Assembly (NCBI GenBank): GCA_002437415.1
Contig: DJPL01000077.1
Span: 1-64,000, forward strand
Source of the DNA: Ruminococcaceae bacterium UBA6413
Lineage (GTDB): Bacteria; Bacillota; Clostridia; Oscillospirales; Ruminococcaceae
Direction: 5' to 3'
Length of the DNA: 64,000 bases
The notes below the pieces were generated by a model. It was not told the DNA's origin. It made no database searches and saw nothing but the letters and a program-made list of their open reading frames with translations. The translations under genes and the position numbers were made by a program. Shown piece after piece: positions 22,804 to 31,493 of this stretch. Positions within the stretch are counted from its first letter, which is position 1, and each line of letters opens with the position of its first letter.

Positions 22804-25728
22804 ATGAACAAGGTACTTTCAAAAAGAATACCGAGGGAGTTTAAGTCAAATCTTCCGAAGTACATCGCACTGCTGTTGCTGATAGTCCTTAGTATGTATC
22901 TTGTAACGGCAATAGTGGCAAGCTCGGACACGATCATTACAAGAACCGAGGAGCACAACGCCGCAAATCACGTTGAGGACGGACAGTTCACGACATTCTT
23001 GCCCCTGACAGATGAGCAGGAAAAAGAGATTACCGACAAGGGAGTTACCCTTGAACGTATGTACAGCCTTGACATAAAGGCTGAGGACGGCTCAACCGTC
23101 AGAGTGATGAAGAACCGTAAGGCTATCGACCTTGTTGAGCTTGTAAGCGGCGAATATCCCGCAAAGGACAACGAGGCTGTAGTTGAGCGCAGATACGCCG
23201 AAGAGCACAGCCTTAATGTCGGCGACAAGCTGACAGTCGGCGGTACGGAGTACACCGTATGCGGCATAGGCGCATCTCCCGACTATGACGCACCGTATCA
23301 GAATATGTCCGATGTGGCTGTATCAAGCAAAAATTTCGGCCTGATCTTTGTTACCGACAGCGAGTACGAAAGAGTATCCGATAATTCAAAATCGGCGCAG
23401 ACCTTTACATACGGCTATCTTCTCGGCAACGATATGACCGATGATAAGCTCAAAGACCTTATCGAGGATTTTGATTTTGATTATACGAAAGTCACCGACA
23501 AGTATTATCTTGAAACGGTAAACGAAGCACTTGAAAAGCGTACCGAGATCGAAAACGGCATAAACGATTTAGCCGACGGTGCGGACAAATTGCATGACGG
23601 ACTTAAAGACCTGTCGGACGGTGCGGACACGCTGTATGACGGTATGAATGATTTGTCGGACGGTGCGGATAAGCTGTATGACGGACTTAAGAGCCTGTCT
23701 GACGGCACGGTACAGCTCCACAGCGGTATGACCGCAATATATGACGGAGCATCGGCTCTTGATAAAGGACTGAGTGAGCTGTCAAGCGGAGCTTCATCAC
23801 TTAACGGTGCGATAGCGGGTGCAAATTCCGCAGGACTTATCCCTCCCACAATGAACGCTCTTGTAAGCGGTGCGGACAGCCTTGCAACAGGACTTAAAAG
23901 CGCAAAGAGCGGCTCATCTGAGTTGGTATCGGGCATAAGCAGTGCGTCACGCGGAGCAGAGCAGTTATCAACCGGCGCAACCGATGCGGTAAACGGTGCA
24001 AAAGAGCTTGCCGACGGCGCTAAGGACGCAAAAGACGGCGCAAAGGAGCTTGCAGACGGTGCAAAAGACGCAAAGGACGGAGCAGGCGAGCTTGCAGACG
24101 GAATACACGAGCTTAAGAGCAATATCGGAAAACTGCTTGACGCGGCATTCGACCTTGATCTGACTAATCTCACATCGTTTGTTGAAAGAGCGGATAACGT
24201 CCGTATCGCGGCTGCTTCAGGCGACGTTGTAACAAATAAATACGGCGGACTTGCGGCTTGCGTAATACTTATGGCGCTGTTCGCCTATGTAATATCTGTA
24301 TTCGTTGTTCATCAGATAAACAGGGAGAGCAGTGTAATAGGCGCGCTGTATGCTCTCGGTGTGACAAAGGGTGCGCTTATAAGACACTACATAACGCTCC
24401 CCACGATAATAGCGTTTATCGGCGGCATTATCGGCTCGGCGATAGGCTTTTCTCCCATGTCGATAGAGTCACAGCTTGAGGACACCTACGCATATTTCTC
24501 ACTGCCCGATTTTCAGACAGTAATACCGCTCTATCTTGTAATATACGCCGTTGTCATTCCTCCCGTAATAGCGGCAATAGTAAATGCGCTTGTTATCAAC
24601 AAAAGACTTTCCGCTCCCGCTCTGTCGCTTATGAGAAACGAGCAGAACGTGAAGAACATAAGCCGTATGGAGATAAAGAGTGGCGGCTTTGTAAGAAAGT
24701 TCAGAATACGTCAGTTCCTGCGTGAGATGAGAGCGAATATCACGGTTATGGCTTGTATGTTTGTTTCAATGCTTATCCTTATGCTCGGACTTGACTGTTA
24801 TTCAATGTGTGCGAATGTCACTACAGACACGCTTGCAGGTACGACATACGAGTATATGTATACGCTGAAATACCCCACGACCGAGGTACCCGAGGGTGGT
24901 GAAGCGTGCTATGTAGAATCGCTTGCAAAGGAAAAGGACGGATACACGCTTGACGTTACGGTAATAGGCATAGACAACGATAATCCTTATTATGATAACG
25001 TTGATGTGAAAAAGGGCAAGAGCATTGTTACAGCGTCACTTTCCGTTGCACAGAGATACGGAGTTGTCGAGGGCGACAAGTTCATTCTTACCGATGAAGC
25101 GGCTGATATGAACTATGCTTTCACGGTAGACAGCATAAGCGATTATTGCTCGGGGCTTGCCGTATTTATGGATATCGACAGCATGAGAGAGCTTTTCAAG
25201 CAGGACGATGATTATTACAATATGGTTCTGTCGGATAAACCGCTCGACATTGACGAGGGCAGGATCTATTCGGTAACGACAAAGGCTGATATAGAGCGTT
25301 CGTCAAAGGTATTTTCCGAGCTTATGACCGGAATGATCGTAACGCTTATCGGTGCGGCTACTGTAATTTTCGTAGTGGTAATGTACCTTATGATGAGCGT
25401 TATGATAGACAGAAGCTCGTTCGGCATTTCACTGCTCAAGACCTTCGGCTACAGCAGAAAGGACGTAAAGAGGCTGTACCTTGACGGTAACGCAATTACG
25501 ATAGCGATATCGGCTGCTGTCTGCTTACCGCTTTCAAAGCTCGTTATAAATAAAATATTCCCTGCATTTGTGGCGAACATTGCGTGCGGAATAAATCTTG
25601 AATTCGGCTGGTATTTCTACCCCGCATTGTTTATTGCGGTTATGCTGGTTTATCTTCTCACAAACACTCTTCTTGTAAGAAAGCTCAACAGGATCACTCC
25701 TGCCGAGGTACTGAAAAACAGAGAATAA
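22804..25728 (+). CDS. ABC transporter permease, FtsX type, with long coiled repeat domain
   Basis: A 974-residue permease. One N-terminal helix (about 20-42) leads to an extracellular part that includes a repeat-rich stretch (about 253-440) built from LxDGAdxLyDGl and kELADGAKDAKDGA units, as in YhgE/Pip-like proteins, predicted to form a long alpha-helical stalk. Then helices near 485-505, 525-550 and 575-600, a second extracellular domain (about 655-835), and three final helices (about 840-965) with the FtsX segment SLLKTFGYSRKDVKRLYL. Substrate unknown; lipids, peptides or antibiotics are plausible. The start is 1 bp after the ATPase stop codon. Confidence 0.9.
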   Translation: MNKVLSKRIPREFKSNLPKYIALLLLIVLSMYLVTAIVASSDTIITRTEEHNAANHVEDGQFTTFLPLTDEQEKEITDKGVTLERMYSLDIKAEDGSTVRVMKNRKAIDLVELVSGEYPAKDNEAVVERRYAEEHSLNVGDKLTVGGTEYTVCGIGASPDYDAPYQNMSDVAVSSKNFGLIFVTDSEYERVSDNSKSAQTFTYGYLLGNDMTDDKLKDLIEDFDFDYTKVTDKYYLETVNEALEKRTEIENGINDLADGADKLHDGLKDLSDGADTLYDGMNDLSDGADKLYDGLKSLSDGTVQLHSGMTAIYDGASALDKGLSELSSGASSLNGAIAGANSAGLIPPTMNALVSGADSLATGLKSAKSGSSELVSGISSASRGAEQLSTGATDAVNGAKELADGAKDAKDGAKELADGAKDAKDGAGELADGIHELKSNIGKLLDAAFDLDLTNLTSFVERADNVRIAAASGDVVTNKYGGLAACVILMALFAYVISVFVVHQINRESSVIGALYALGVTKGALIRHYITLPTIIAFIGGIIGSAIGFSPMSIESQLEDTYAYFSLPDFQTVIPLYLVIYAVVIPPVIAAIVNALVINKRLSAPALSLMRNEQNVKNISRMEIKSGGFVRKFRIRQFLREMRANITVMACMFVSMLILMLGLDCYSMCANVTTDTLAGTTYEYMYTLKYPTTEVPEGGEACYVESLAKEKDGYTLDVTVIGIDNDNPYYDNVDVKKGKSIVTASLSVAQRYGVVEGDKFILTDEAADMNYAFTVDSISDYCSGLAVFMDIDSMRELFKQDDDYYNMVLSDKPLDIDEGRIYSVTTKADIERSSKVFSELMTGMIVTLIGAATVIFVVVMYLMMSVMIDRSSFGISLLKTFGYSRKDVKRLYLDGNAITIAISAAVCLPLSKLVINKIFPAFVANIACGINLEFGWYFYPALFIAVMLVYLLTNTLLVRKLNRITPAEVLKNRE
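23570..24110 (+). repeat. In-frame tandem repeats in the permease gene
   Basis: Runs of related codon blocks encode GADxLxDGlxxLSD (units of 11 and 22 residues) and, at 23994-24090, near-exact 33-bp repeats encoding AKELADGAKDA. Such arrays change length by slippage, so stalk length may vary between strains. Confidence 0.75.
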
Positions 25729-25752
25729 GAGAATAAAACAGAATATAAAATG

Positions 25753-25775
25753 CTCCCGACTGTAACGGTCGGGAG
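25753..25775 (+). terminator. Terminator after the TetR-controlled ABC operon
   Basis: CTCCCGAC (25753-25760) / GTCGGGAG (25768-25775), 25 bp after the stop codon; the T-run is weak (TAAATGTTTG). In 25776-26160 I see only two small GC-rich repeats (about 25917-25945 and 26057-26090). Confidence 0.65.
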
Positions 25776-25916
25776 TAAATGTTTGTGGGGGGGGAAGTTT
25801 GGTGTTTGGTTGACTTTTGTTATGCCGCTTAGTGTATTTGTTAAGATATTTTATTGTACTTCCACATTTCTATCCGTTCTAACAATTTGATACAGTTACT
25901 GTCATTCCCGATTTTC

Positions 25917-26090
25917 CGTAGGGGCGGCGGCTTGCCCCGCCCGTTGCACCGAACTTTAACCATTCACCGAGCTTCTTAATCTGTCAACTATCAGCTGTAA
26001 CCGTCAATTATTATATAAATTTCTTTCAAATTGCTTACGATAATCACTACTATATTTCGGGATGGGCAAGCCGCATCCCCTACGAAAAGT
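25917..26090. repeat. Two small GC-rich dispersed repeats
   Basis: GTAGGGGCGGCGGCTTGCC at about 25919, and GGGCAAGCCGCATCCCCTAC at about 26064, are inverted relatives of each other. A third copy (GGGGCAAGCCGCCTACCCTA) is at about 63757. They look like a short palindromic intergenic family; no coding potential. Confidence 0.5.
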
Positions 26091-26160
26091 TATGTACGAA
26101 ACTGCGTATATTCTTAGGATAACATAAATATATCAACCGACAACCCCCCCATAAAATCAA

Positions 26161-26187
26161 CGCTCCCGACCACATCAGCCGGGAGCG
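26161..26187 (-). terminator. Terminator of the flavodiiron gene
   Basis: On the minus strand ACGCTCCC / GGGAGCGTT closes a 13-nt middle and is followed by GATTTTAT. It lies about 13 bp beyond the fprA stop codon. Confidence 0.7.
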
Positions 26188-26200
26188 TTTCTATATTCAA

Positions 26201-27352
26201 TTACTTTGCCAGCTCTTCCGCCAGCTCATCGACCTGCGCCATACTTGCGTCATTCAAGGCACAGTTGATTTTTACCGTCTTGTCAAGGATAGTGATCTCC
26301 TTTGACTTTTCAAACATTCCTGTCATTACCTTGGCCGCCATGGGTGCCCATGCGCCGTTTTCGATAAATGCAACCGTTCTCTTCTGATAGTTCCTTTCGG
26401 TAAGCCCCTCGATAAACGTTCTCATAAACGGGAATACATCGGCGTTGTAGGTAGGCGTTGCAAGTACAAGCTTGCTGTAAGCGAAAGCGTCCGAAATTGC
26501 CTTTGACATATCGCATCTTGCAAGGTCGGTGATAATTACATCAACGCCCTTAGCCTTCAGCTTATCATATAAAAGCTCTGCGGCTTTCTTTGTGTTGCCG
26601 TAGATCGATGCGTAGGCTATCATTACGCCGTCCTTTTCGGGGGTGTAGGACGACCACTTGTTATATAAGTCAAGATAATATCCGAGGTTTTCACTGAGCA
26701 CAGGACCGTGTAAAGCACAGATCTTCTCTATATCAAGCGTAGCGGCTTTCTTGAGAAGCGCCTGCACCTGTGCGCCGTACTTTCCGACAATGCCGATATA
26801 ATATCTGCGCGCTTCGTCTGCCCACGGCTCGTCCGTGTCGGGTATGCCGAACTTACCGAAGCCGTCGGCGGCAAACAGTATCTTGTCCTTTGAGTCATAT
26901 GTCACCATAACCTCGGGCCAGTGCACCATAGGAGCGAATACAAAGGTCAGAGTGTGACTGCCGAGCGTCAGCGTGTCGCCCTCTTTTACGGTGAGCGTGT
27001 TCGTGAGGGTAAGCCCGGGGAAAAATCCCTTGATCATTACAAACGTCTTTGCATTGCCGACTACAGTTGTGTCGGGATAAAGCTTTAAAAACTCCGCTAT
27101 GCTTGCCGAGTGGTCGGGCTCCATATGCTGAACTACAAGATAGTCGGGCTTTCTGTCGCCGAGCACCGCCTTGATTTTTTCAAGCCATATAGCCGAGAAG
27201 TTTATGTCAACGGTATCCATTACCGCCGTCTTTTCGTCAAGGATAACATAGGAGTTGTACGAAATGCCGTTAGGCACCTTGTACTGACCCTCAAACAGGT
27301 CGATCGTGCTGTCGTTCACGCCGACATATTTTACATCTTCTGAGATAAACAT
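26201..27352 (-). CDS. fprA: FprA-family A-type flavoprotein (flavodiiron protein)
   Basis: A 383-residue flavodiiron protein that reduces O2 to water (or NO to N2O), an oxygen defence of anaerobes. The N-terminal metallo-beta-lactamase-like domain (about 1-245) carries diiron ligands in HMEPDHS, VHWPEVM, AADGFGKFG and LHGPVL. The flavodoxin domain (about 250-383) begins IAYASIYGNTKKAAELL, the FMN phosphate loop. No rubredoxin domain is fused, so a separate rubredoxin or coenzyme donor is needed. Monocistronic with its own promoter and terminator. Confidence 0.94.
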   Translation of the reverse strand: MFISEDVKYVGVNDSTIDLFEGQYKVPNGISYNSYVILDEKTAVMDTVDINFSAIWLEKIKAVLGDRKPDYLVVQHMEPDHSASIAEFLKLYPDTTVVGNAKTFVMIKGFFPGLTLTNTLTVKEGDTLTLGSHTLTFVFAPMVHWPEVMVTYDSKDKILFAADGFGKFGIPDTDEPWADEARRYYIGIVGKYGAQVQALLKKAATLDIEKICALHGPVLSENLGYYLDLYNKWSSYTPEKDGVMIAYASIYGNTKKAAELLYDKLKAKGVDVIITDLARCDMSKAISDAFAYSKLVLATPTYNADVFPFMRTFIEGLTERNYQKRTVAFIENGAWAPMAAKVMTGMFEKSKEITILDKTVKINCALNDASMAQVDELAEELAK

Positions 27353-27390
27353 TAAAAAATTCTCCCTTCTTTTGCTGAAAATCTACTGAT

Positions 27391-27419
27391 ATTCTATCAC
27401 ATTTGAAATGAAAAATCAA
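27391..27419 (-). promoter_or_regulatory. Promoter of the flavodiiron gene
   Basis: On the minus strand TTGATT (27414-27419), 17-bp spacer, TAGAAT (27391-27396). The AT-rich stretch around it could hold a PerR- or Rex-type site, but I see no clear match. Confidence 0.6.
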
Positions 27420-27456
27420 TAGCTGAATTCAAATAAATTCACCTTTTACAAAGAAA

Positions 27457-28335
27457 TCAGTATTTATTATCATTGTTTTTCCGCTTATCCTCGATATAGC
27501 GTATGCGCTCGTCAATATGCTCTTTAAGCATCTCGTTTCTTTCATTTGCCTTGTCGGAAAGCTCATCGTACTTGTCGACCACATTGTCGCTCAATCTTAC
27601 AAAGCTTTCAGTCAGCTTTTCCTTTACCATATCGATTTTTGATTCGTTTTCGCTGTTGTCGGTCATTATCGGTATGCTCTGCTTTTCATCTGTATGGCGC
27701 AGAAGCATCACAACTCCCATTACAAGCGTAGTAAGATACACCACTACTCCGGAAAATGTGCTGACGACCAGCTTCTGATTTTCCGTAAGCCATGTTATAT
27801 ACACCGACAGCGAGCGGATAAGCGTTACCGCGGAAACGCCTGCGTCGGCAAGAGAAATGTTTCTTATGGCGCTGAGAAGCGGCGAGCGGTGCTTTTGCAC
27901 CTTCACAAGGTTTACGATAGCGCGGACAAGCTTTATCACCGTGTACACGGCGATACTTGCGATAACAAGCTTTGCGTACTGCCGTGTCGTGTTGTGTATC
28001 ATGCTGTACAGCTCGATAAGCATCAGCACTACGCTCATCACAATGAACATCATACCGGTAAAGCGCATTACATACACTTCCGATACGACCCTGATACCCT
28101 TGTCCTGCTTTTTCTCGTATGAAACTGTCATATAACGCATTACTGCAAGCAGTCCGTAATACACGCAAAGTATCATAAACCATACCGAGCCGTAGAACAG
28201 GCCGAGCACGCCGTTATATACGGCATACGCAACATTAAGCATCAGAGAAACCGCGGTATATACCACTATGCGAAAGCGCTTGCTCTGCATAAACAGGCGG
28301 ATAAATTCTTTCAGCCTGTGCCTGTGATTTTTCAG
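27457..28335 (-). CDS. Six-helix membrane protein of unknown function, possible CUG start
   Basis: I do not recognise the family. The protein has about six hydrophobic segments between about 20 and 210, in two groups of three, then a charged, helical C-terminal tail of about 75 residues (EKLTESFVRLSD, ELSDKANERNEMLKEH) ending in Lys/Asn. The start is uncertain. A full GGAGG lies 8 nt before a CTG at 28335; the in-frame ATG at 28395 is only about 7 nt after the predicted transcription start, and the ATG at 28290 has no ribosome-binding site. With the CTG start it is 292 residues. The reading frame itself is secure. Confidence 0.7.
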   Translation of the reverse strand: MKNHRHRLKEFIRLFMQSKRFRIVVYTAVSLMLNVAYAVYNGVLGLFYGSVWFMILCVYYGLLAVMRYMTVSYEKKQDKGIRVVSEVYVMRFTGMMFIVMSVVLMLIELYSMIHNTTRQYAKLVIASIAVYTVIKLVRAIVNLVKVQKHRSPLLSAIRNISLADAGVSAVTLIRSLSVYITWLTENQKLVVSTFSGVVVYLTTLVMGVVMLLRHTDEKQSIPIMTDNSENESKIDMVKEKLTESFVRLSDNVVDKYDELSDKANERNEMLKEHIDERIRYIEDKRKNNDNKY

Positions 28336-28345
28336 TTTATCCGCC
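28297..28345 (-). promoter_or_regulatory. Hairpin enclosing the start region of the membrane protein gene
   Basis: A perfect 10-bp inverted repeat GGCGGATAAA (28297-28306) / TTTATCCGCC (28336-28345) covers most of the Shine-Dalgarno and encloses the CTG candidate start, so translation may be controlled by this stem. Confidence 0.55.
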
Positions 28346-28408
28346 TCCTTTCCGGGGAAATATAATGCCGCCACGTTGTTTAATTGTAACGGCATAGCTT
28401 CATATTAT

Positions 28409-28437
28409 ATTTTACCTTATCTGCACCGAAAATGCAA
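28409..28437 (-). promoter_or_regulatory. Promoter of the membrane protein gene
   Basis: On the minus strand TTGCAT (28432-28437), 17-bp spacer, TAAAAT (28409-28414), putting the start near 28402 and making the ATG at 28395 an unlikely initiation codon. Confidence 0.6.
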
Positions 28438-28447
28438 CCGCATTATA

Positions 28448-29575
28448 TCATTCGTCATAGCTGTCAAGGAAATGGTGCTTCTCTCCGCCCTTTTTCCACG
28501 CTATGACCGTATCGATATTGACATTCTCAACGCTCTTGAATATGTGCTTTTCAACCTCGGGGTTGGTTTCTTTCAGTTTGGCGATAAGCTGTTTTATCTC
28601 GACACGCTTTGAGCGTGTTTCTTCGTTGTTGCAGGTAGTGCAGGTGTCGGTGAACTTGCAGGCACACTGGATAAAGTGCAGACCGTTGTAATCTCTCCAT
28701 GCCTTTATATCGTCCTCACGCACAAGGTACAGCGGACGTATAAGCTCCATTCCCTCAAAGTTCGTGCTGTGGAGCTTCGGCATCATCGTCTGTATCTGAG
28801 CGCCGTACAGCATACCCATGAGTATCGTTTCTATTACATCGTCATAGTGATGCCCGAGGGCTATTTTGTTGCAGCCGAGGCTCTTTGCATAGTTATAGAG
28901 GTGACCTCTTCTCATTCTTGCGCACAGATAGCAGGGCGATTTTTCAACGTTGTAGACAGAATCGAAAATATCCGACTCAAATATCTCTATCGGTATTTTC
29001 AGCTTCCGTGCATTCTCCTCGATAACGTTCCTGTTTGCTATGCTGTAGCCGGGATCCATTACGATGAACTTTACCTCAAACGGAAAATCGCTGTGGCGGT
29101 GAAGCTCCTGGAACAGCTTAGCCATCAGCATCGAATCCTTACCGCCCGAAATACATACTGCGATACGGTCGTTTTCCTTTACAAGCTCATACTGCTTTAC
29201 AGCCTTTGTGAATGCCGCCCATATCTTTTTGCGGAACTTCTTTTGCAGGCTTTGCTCGACACGCTTTGAAACCTCGTCTGCCTGCTCTTTCTGCATAAGT
29301 GACAGAAGCCATGCGGCATATCCGCCCGAAAGCGAACAGGCGTCATAGCCCATTTCGGATAAGCTTTCGGCAGTATCGACGCTGAACTGACCTCTTGCAC
29401 AGCATACTATAAGCTTTTTCGACTTGTCTTCGGGCGGTGCGGATAAAAGTTCGTCTGCCGATACAGATACAGCACCCTCCATAATTCCGTACATTTTTTC
29501 GGTTTCACTGCGGGTATCATATAAAATATAGCTGTCGGGTGAGAGCTTTTCAAGCTCACTTACGGTTATTTCCAA
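28448..29575 (-). CDS. TtcA-like tRNA thiolation enzyme with N-terminal rhodanese domain
   Basis: A 375-residue fusion. Residues about 1-95 form a rhodanese domain with Cys in VCCARGQFS, which can carry a persulfide. Residues about 115-330 are a PP-loop ATPase with ISGGKDSMLMA, the PCYLCARMRRG Cys pair and LGHHYDDVIETILM, as in TtcA, which thiolates cytidine 32 of tRNA using a [4Fe-4S] cluster. A Cys cluster CACKFTDTCTTC follows. The rhodanese fusion suggests direct sulfur delivery. It is the last gene of the SGNH-azlC-azlD run, 15 bp after azlD. A related thiolation target cannot be excluded. Confidence 0.88.
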   Translation of the reverse strand: MEITVSELEKLSPDSYILYDTRSETEKMYGIMEGAVSVSADELLSAPPEDKSKKLIVCCARGQFSVDTAESLSEMGYDACSLSGGYAAWLLSLMQKEQADEVSKRVEQSLQKKFRKKIWAAFTKAVKQYELVKENDRIAVCISGGKDSMLMAKLFQELHRHSDFPFEVKFIVMDPGYSIANRNVIEENARKLKIPIEIFESDIFDSVYNVEKSPCYLCARMRRGHLYNYAKSLGCNKIALGHHYDDVIETILMGMLYGAQIQTMMPKLHSTNFEGMELIRPLYLVREDDIKAWRDYNGLHFIQCACKFTDTCTTCNNEETRSKRVEIKQLIAKLKETNPEVEKHIFKSVENVNIDTVIAWKKGGEKHHFLDSYDE

Positions 29576-29590
29576 AGCTTATTTCCTTTC

Positions 29591-29950
29591 TTACGCACCT
29601 GTCAGCACATGGCTGAATAAGTACAGCAGTCCCATATATGACAGCGTACCCGCCGCCATGCTTACAAAAGTGTTGTGCCAGAGCTTGTAGCTGCCGCCTG
29701 TGATAAGTACTGCGAGAAGCCTCGGGATACCCACTCCGAACATATCGTCGCCGATGTCCTTAAGACAGTAAATTATAAGTATCGACATTATCATAGCCGG
29801 AAGCGACTTTTCTATGCGTTCAAGCCACTTCGGCATTTTCCTGTCGCCGTGGAAGATTATAAACGGCAGTGCACGCAGTGAGAATGTAATGACCGCACTG
29901 ATAACTATCGCGATCACCATCTGTAAAGGAGTCATTGAAGTTGCTGTCAT
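29591..29950 (-). CDS. azlD: Branched-chain amino acid exporter subunit AzlD
   Basis: A 119-residue protein with four hydrophobic segments and the typical FSLRALPFIIF stretch after the first helix. AzlD works with AzlC as a two-subunit exporter of branched-chain amino acids or analogues. Its start overlaps the azlC stop codon (ATGA), so the two are translationally coupled. Confidence 0.88.
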   Translation of the reverse strand: MTATSMTPLQMVIAIVISAVITFSLRALPFIIFHGDRKMPKWLERIEKSLPAMIMSILIIYCLKDIGDDMFGVGIPRLLAVLITGGSYKLWHNTFVSMAAGTLSYMGLLYLFSHVLTGA

Positions 29951-30771
29951 ATCTTCTGTTCCTCCTTTGCACTTGTATCTGTGTCTGTAATAATATCTTC
30001 GGGAGAGGTGACAACTTCTATCTTCTTGTCATCGGTTTTGTTTTCGGTATTTTCGTCCTCTGCGTCCTTATCATTCTTACCTTTCTTTTTGCCGAAGTTC
30101 GTGTTTGTTATCAGGAGTAAAAGCGCGGTGGATAAGAGCAGCGCAGGGAGCATAAAGCTGTTCTGACCGAATATCAGCAGACACAGCACACCTACTCCAA
30201 GACCGATAAGTGCGGGGGAGTGCTTATCGGCCTGCTCCCACTTGTCGATAAAGATAATAACAAACAGCGCTGTCATACAGAAGTCAACGCCCTCAAGCTG
30301 GAACGGCAGCAGCTGTCCGATAACGCTACCGAGTACCGAGAAGAAAGTCCAGTAAAAATGACTGAAAAGCGCAACACCGAACATGGTGCTGTGCTTGTCG
30401 TCCTCCGGCATATAGTCGAGTGTTGTATTTACCGCATAGGTTTCATCGGTCATTGAATGTATCATGTACAGCTTACGCTTTCCCATTGCACTAAAATCTT
30501 TCAGGAATGTAAGACTGTAGAAGCTCTGCCTGCTGTTGACAAGCAGAACAGTGAGCGCCACTGTAAGTAGTGACGCTCCGCTGCTGAAAAATGTTATGAG
30601 TAAGAACTGGCACGTTCCCGAATACAGGAACAGACAGGAGAACAATGAGTAGTACCACTGGTACCCTGCCTCTGCCATCATCATGCCGTATGCCATACCT
30701 AAGAACAGATAACTGCACAGTACAGGCAGACTCTTGATGAAAGAGTGTCTGATAAGTTGCTTTTTAGTCAT
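29947..30771 (-). CDS. azlC: Branched-chain amino acid exporter subunit AzlC
   Basis: A 274-residue membrane protein with the family start SFIKSLPVLCSYLFLGMAYG and the SRQSFYSLTF segment. The membrane part ends near residue 222. The last 50 residues are a hydrophilic, Lys/Asp/Glu/Thr-rich tail (GKKKGKNDKDAED...) longer than usual for the family. It begins 5 bp after the SGNH hydrolase gene and overlaps azlD by 4 bp. Confidence 0.9.
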   Translation of the reverse strand: MTKKQLIRHSFIKSLPVLCSYLFLGMAYGMMMAEAGYQWYYSLFSCLFLYSGTCQFLLITFFSSGASLLTVALTVLLVNSRQSFYSLTFLKDFSAMGKRKLYMIHSMTDETYAVNTTLDYMPEDDKHSTMFGVALFSHFYWTFFSVLGSVIGQLLPFQLEGVDFCMTALFVIIFIDKWEQADKHSPALIGLGVGVLCLLIFGQNSFMLPALLLSTALLLLITNTNFGKKKGKNDKDAEDENTENKTDDKKIEVVTSPEDIITDTDTSAKEEQKI

Positions 30772-30776
30772 TTGGT

Positions 30777-31415
30777 TTATGAAGCCGCCCTTCCATAAAT
30801 GCTGAGTATCTTGTCCTCGACTGCACGGGCAAGCGCATTGTGTCCGTTTTCGTCAAGGTGTTCGCAGTCTATCCTGCTGGGTTTTGCATGGTCGGAAGCG
30901 GCAAGAAGCTCTGTGCCGTGTTTTCTGGCGACCTTTGCAAAAGAGGATTTAAGACCGCGGGAAATGGCGGGTGAATCTGCGTCAAACTGCGGATCGTATC
31001 TGTCCTGCCATACGTCGTCGCCGAGTTCGATAGGTGAAATGAGGAGGATACGGCAGTTGCCCGCATACTTTCTTACCTGCTCGATAAGACGTTCAGCACC
31101 GTGCGCTATCGTTTCTGCGTCCGCATTGTAAACGGGCTTGCAGTCGTTAGTACCGAGCATTATCACAACCATGTCAAGCGGAGCGTGGCTCTCCAGGAAT
31201 ACCGGCAGAAGCTTATCGCCCGCTCTGCCTATCCTGTCGGGATCTTCAAAGATCGTTGTTCTTCCGCAAAGACCTTCCTCAATTATTTCGTAACCGCTTT
31301 GTTCAAGGTCGTTTTTTAAAATGCTCGTCCAGCGCACACCGTCGGCAAATCTTTTGTTTGTGCCGGGGATAAGTCCCCATGTATTAGAGTCGCCGAAGCA
31401 AAGTATCCTTTTCAT
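30777..31415 (-). CDS. SGNH/GDSL-type esterase
   Basis: A 212-residue SGNH hydrolase. Block I is CFGDSNTWG (nucleophile Ser), with MLGTNDCK (Asn block) and CEHLDENGH (Asp and His) near the C-terminus. No signal peptide, so it is cytoplasmic; close relatives are arylesterases and acetylxylan esterases. The start at 31415 has AGGTGAG seven bases upstream. It heads the azlC-azlD-ttcA run. Confidence 0.88.
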   Translation of the reverse strand: MKRILCFGDSNTWGLIPGTNKRFADGVRWTSILKNDLEQSGYEIIEEGLCGRTTIFEDPDRIGRAGDKLLPVFLESHAPLDMVVIMLGTNDCKPVYNADAETIAHGAERLIEQVRKYAGNCRILLISPIELGDDVWQDRYDPQFDADSPAISRGLKSSFAKVARKHGTELLAASDHAKPSRIDCEHLDENGHNALARAVEDKILSIYGRAAS

Positions 31416-31440
31416 TGTTCTCACCTGTACTTAAAGTTTT

Positions 31441-31466
31441 TATGAGGAGCTTTTCAGCTCCTCATA
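31441..31466. terminator. Hairpin between the cysteine transporter and SGNH genes
   Basis: TATGAGGAGC/GCTCCTCATA, a 10-bp stem with a 6-nt loop. On the minus strand it is not followed by a T-run, so it may be a processing or stability element rather than a terminator for the importer operon. Confidence 0.45.
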
Positions 31467-31493
31467 AACTTATTATCTATGTTTATTTTATTC

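Noticed and set aside
23505..24173. Ser/Ala/Pro-rich minus-strand ORF over the permease repeats
   Set aside because: It mirrors the repeat codons of the FtsX-type permease; no ribosome-binding site or conserved motif.
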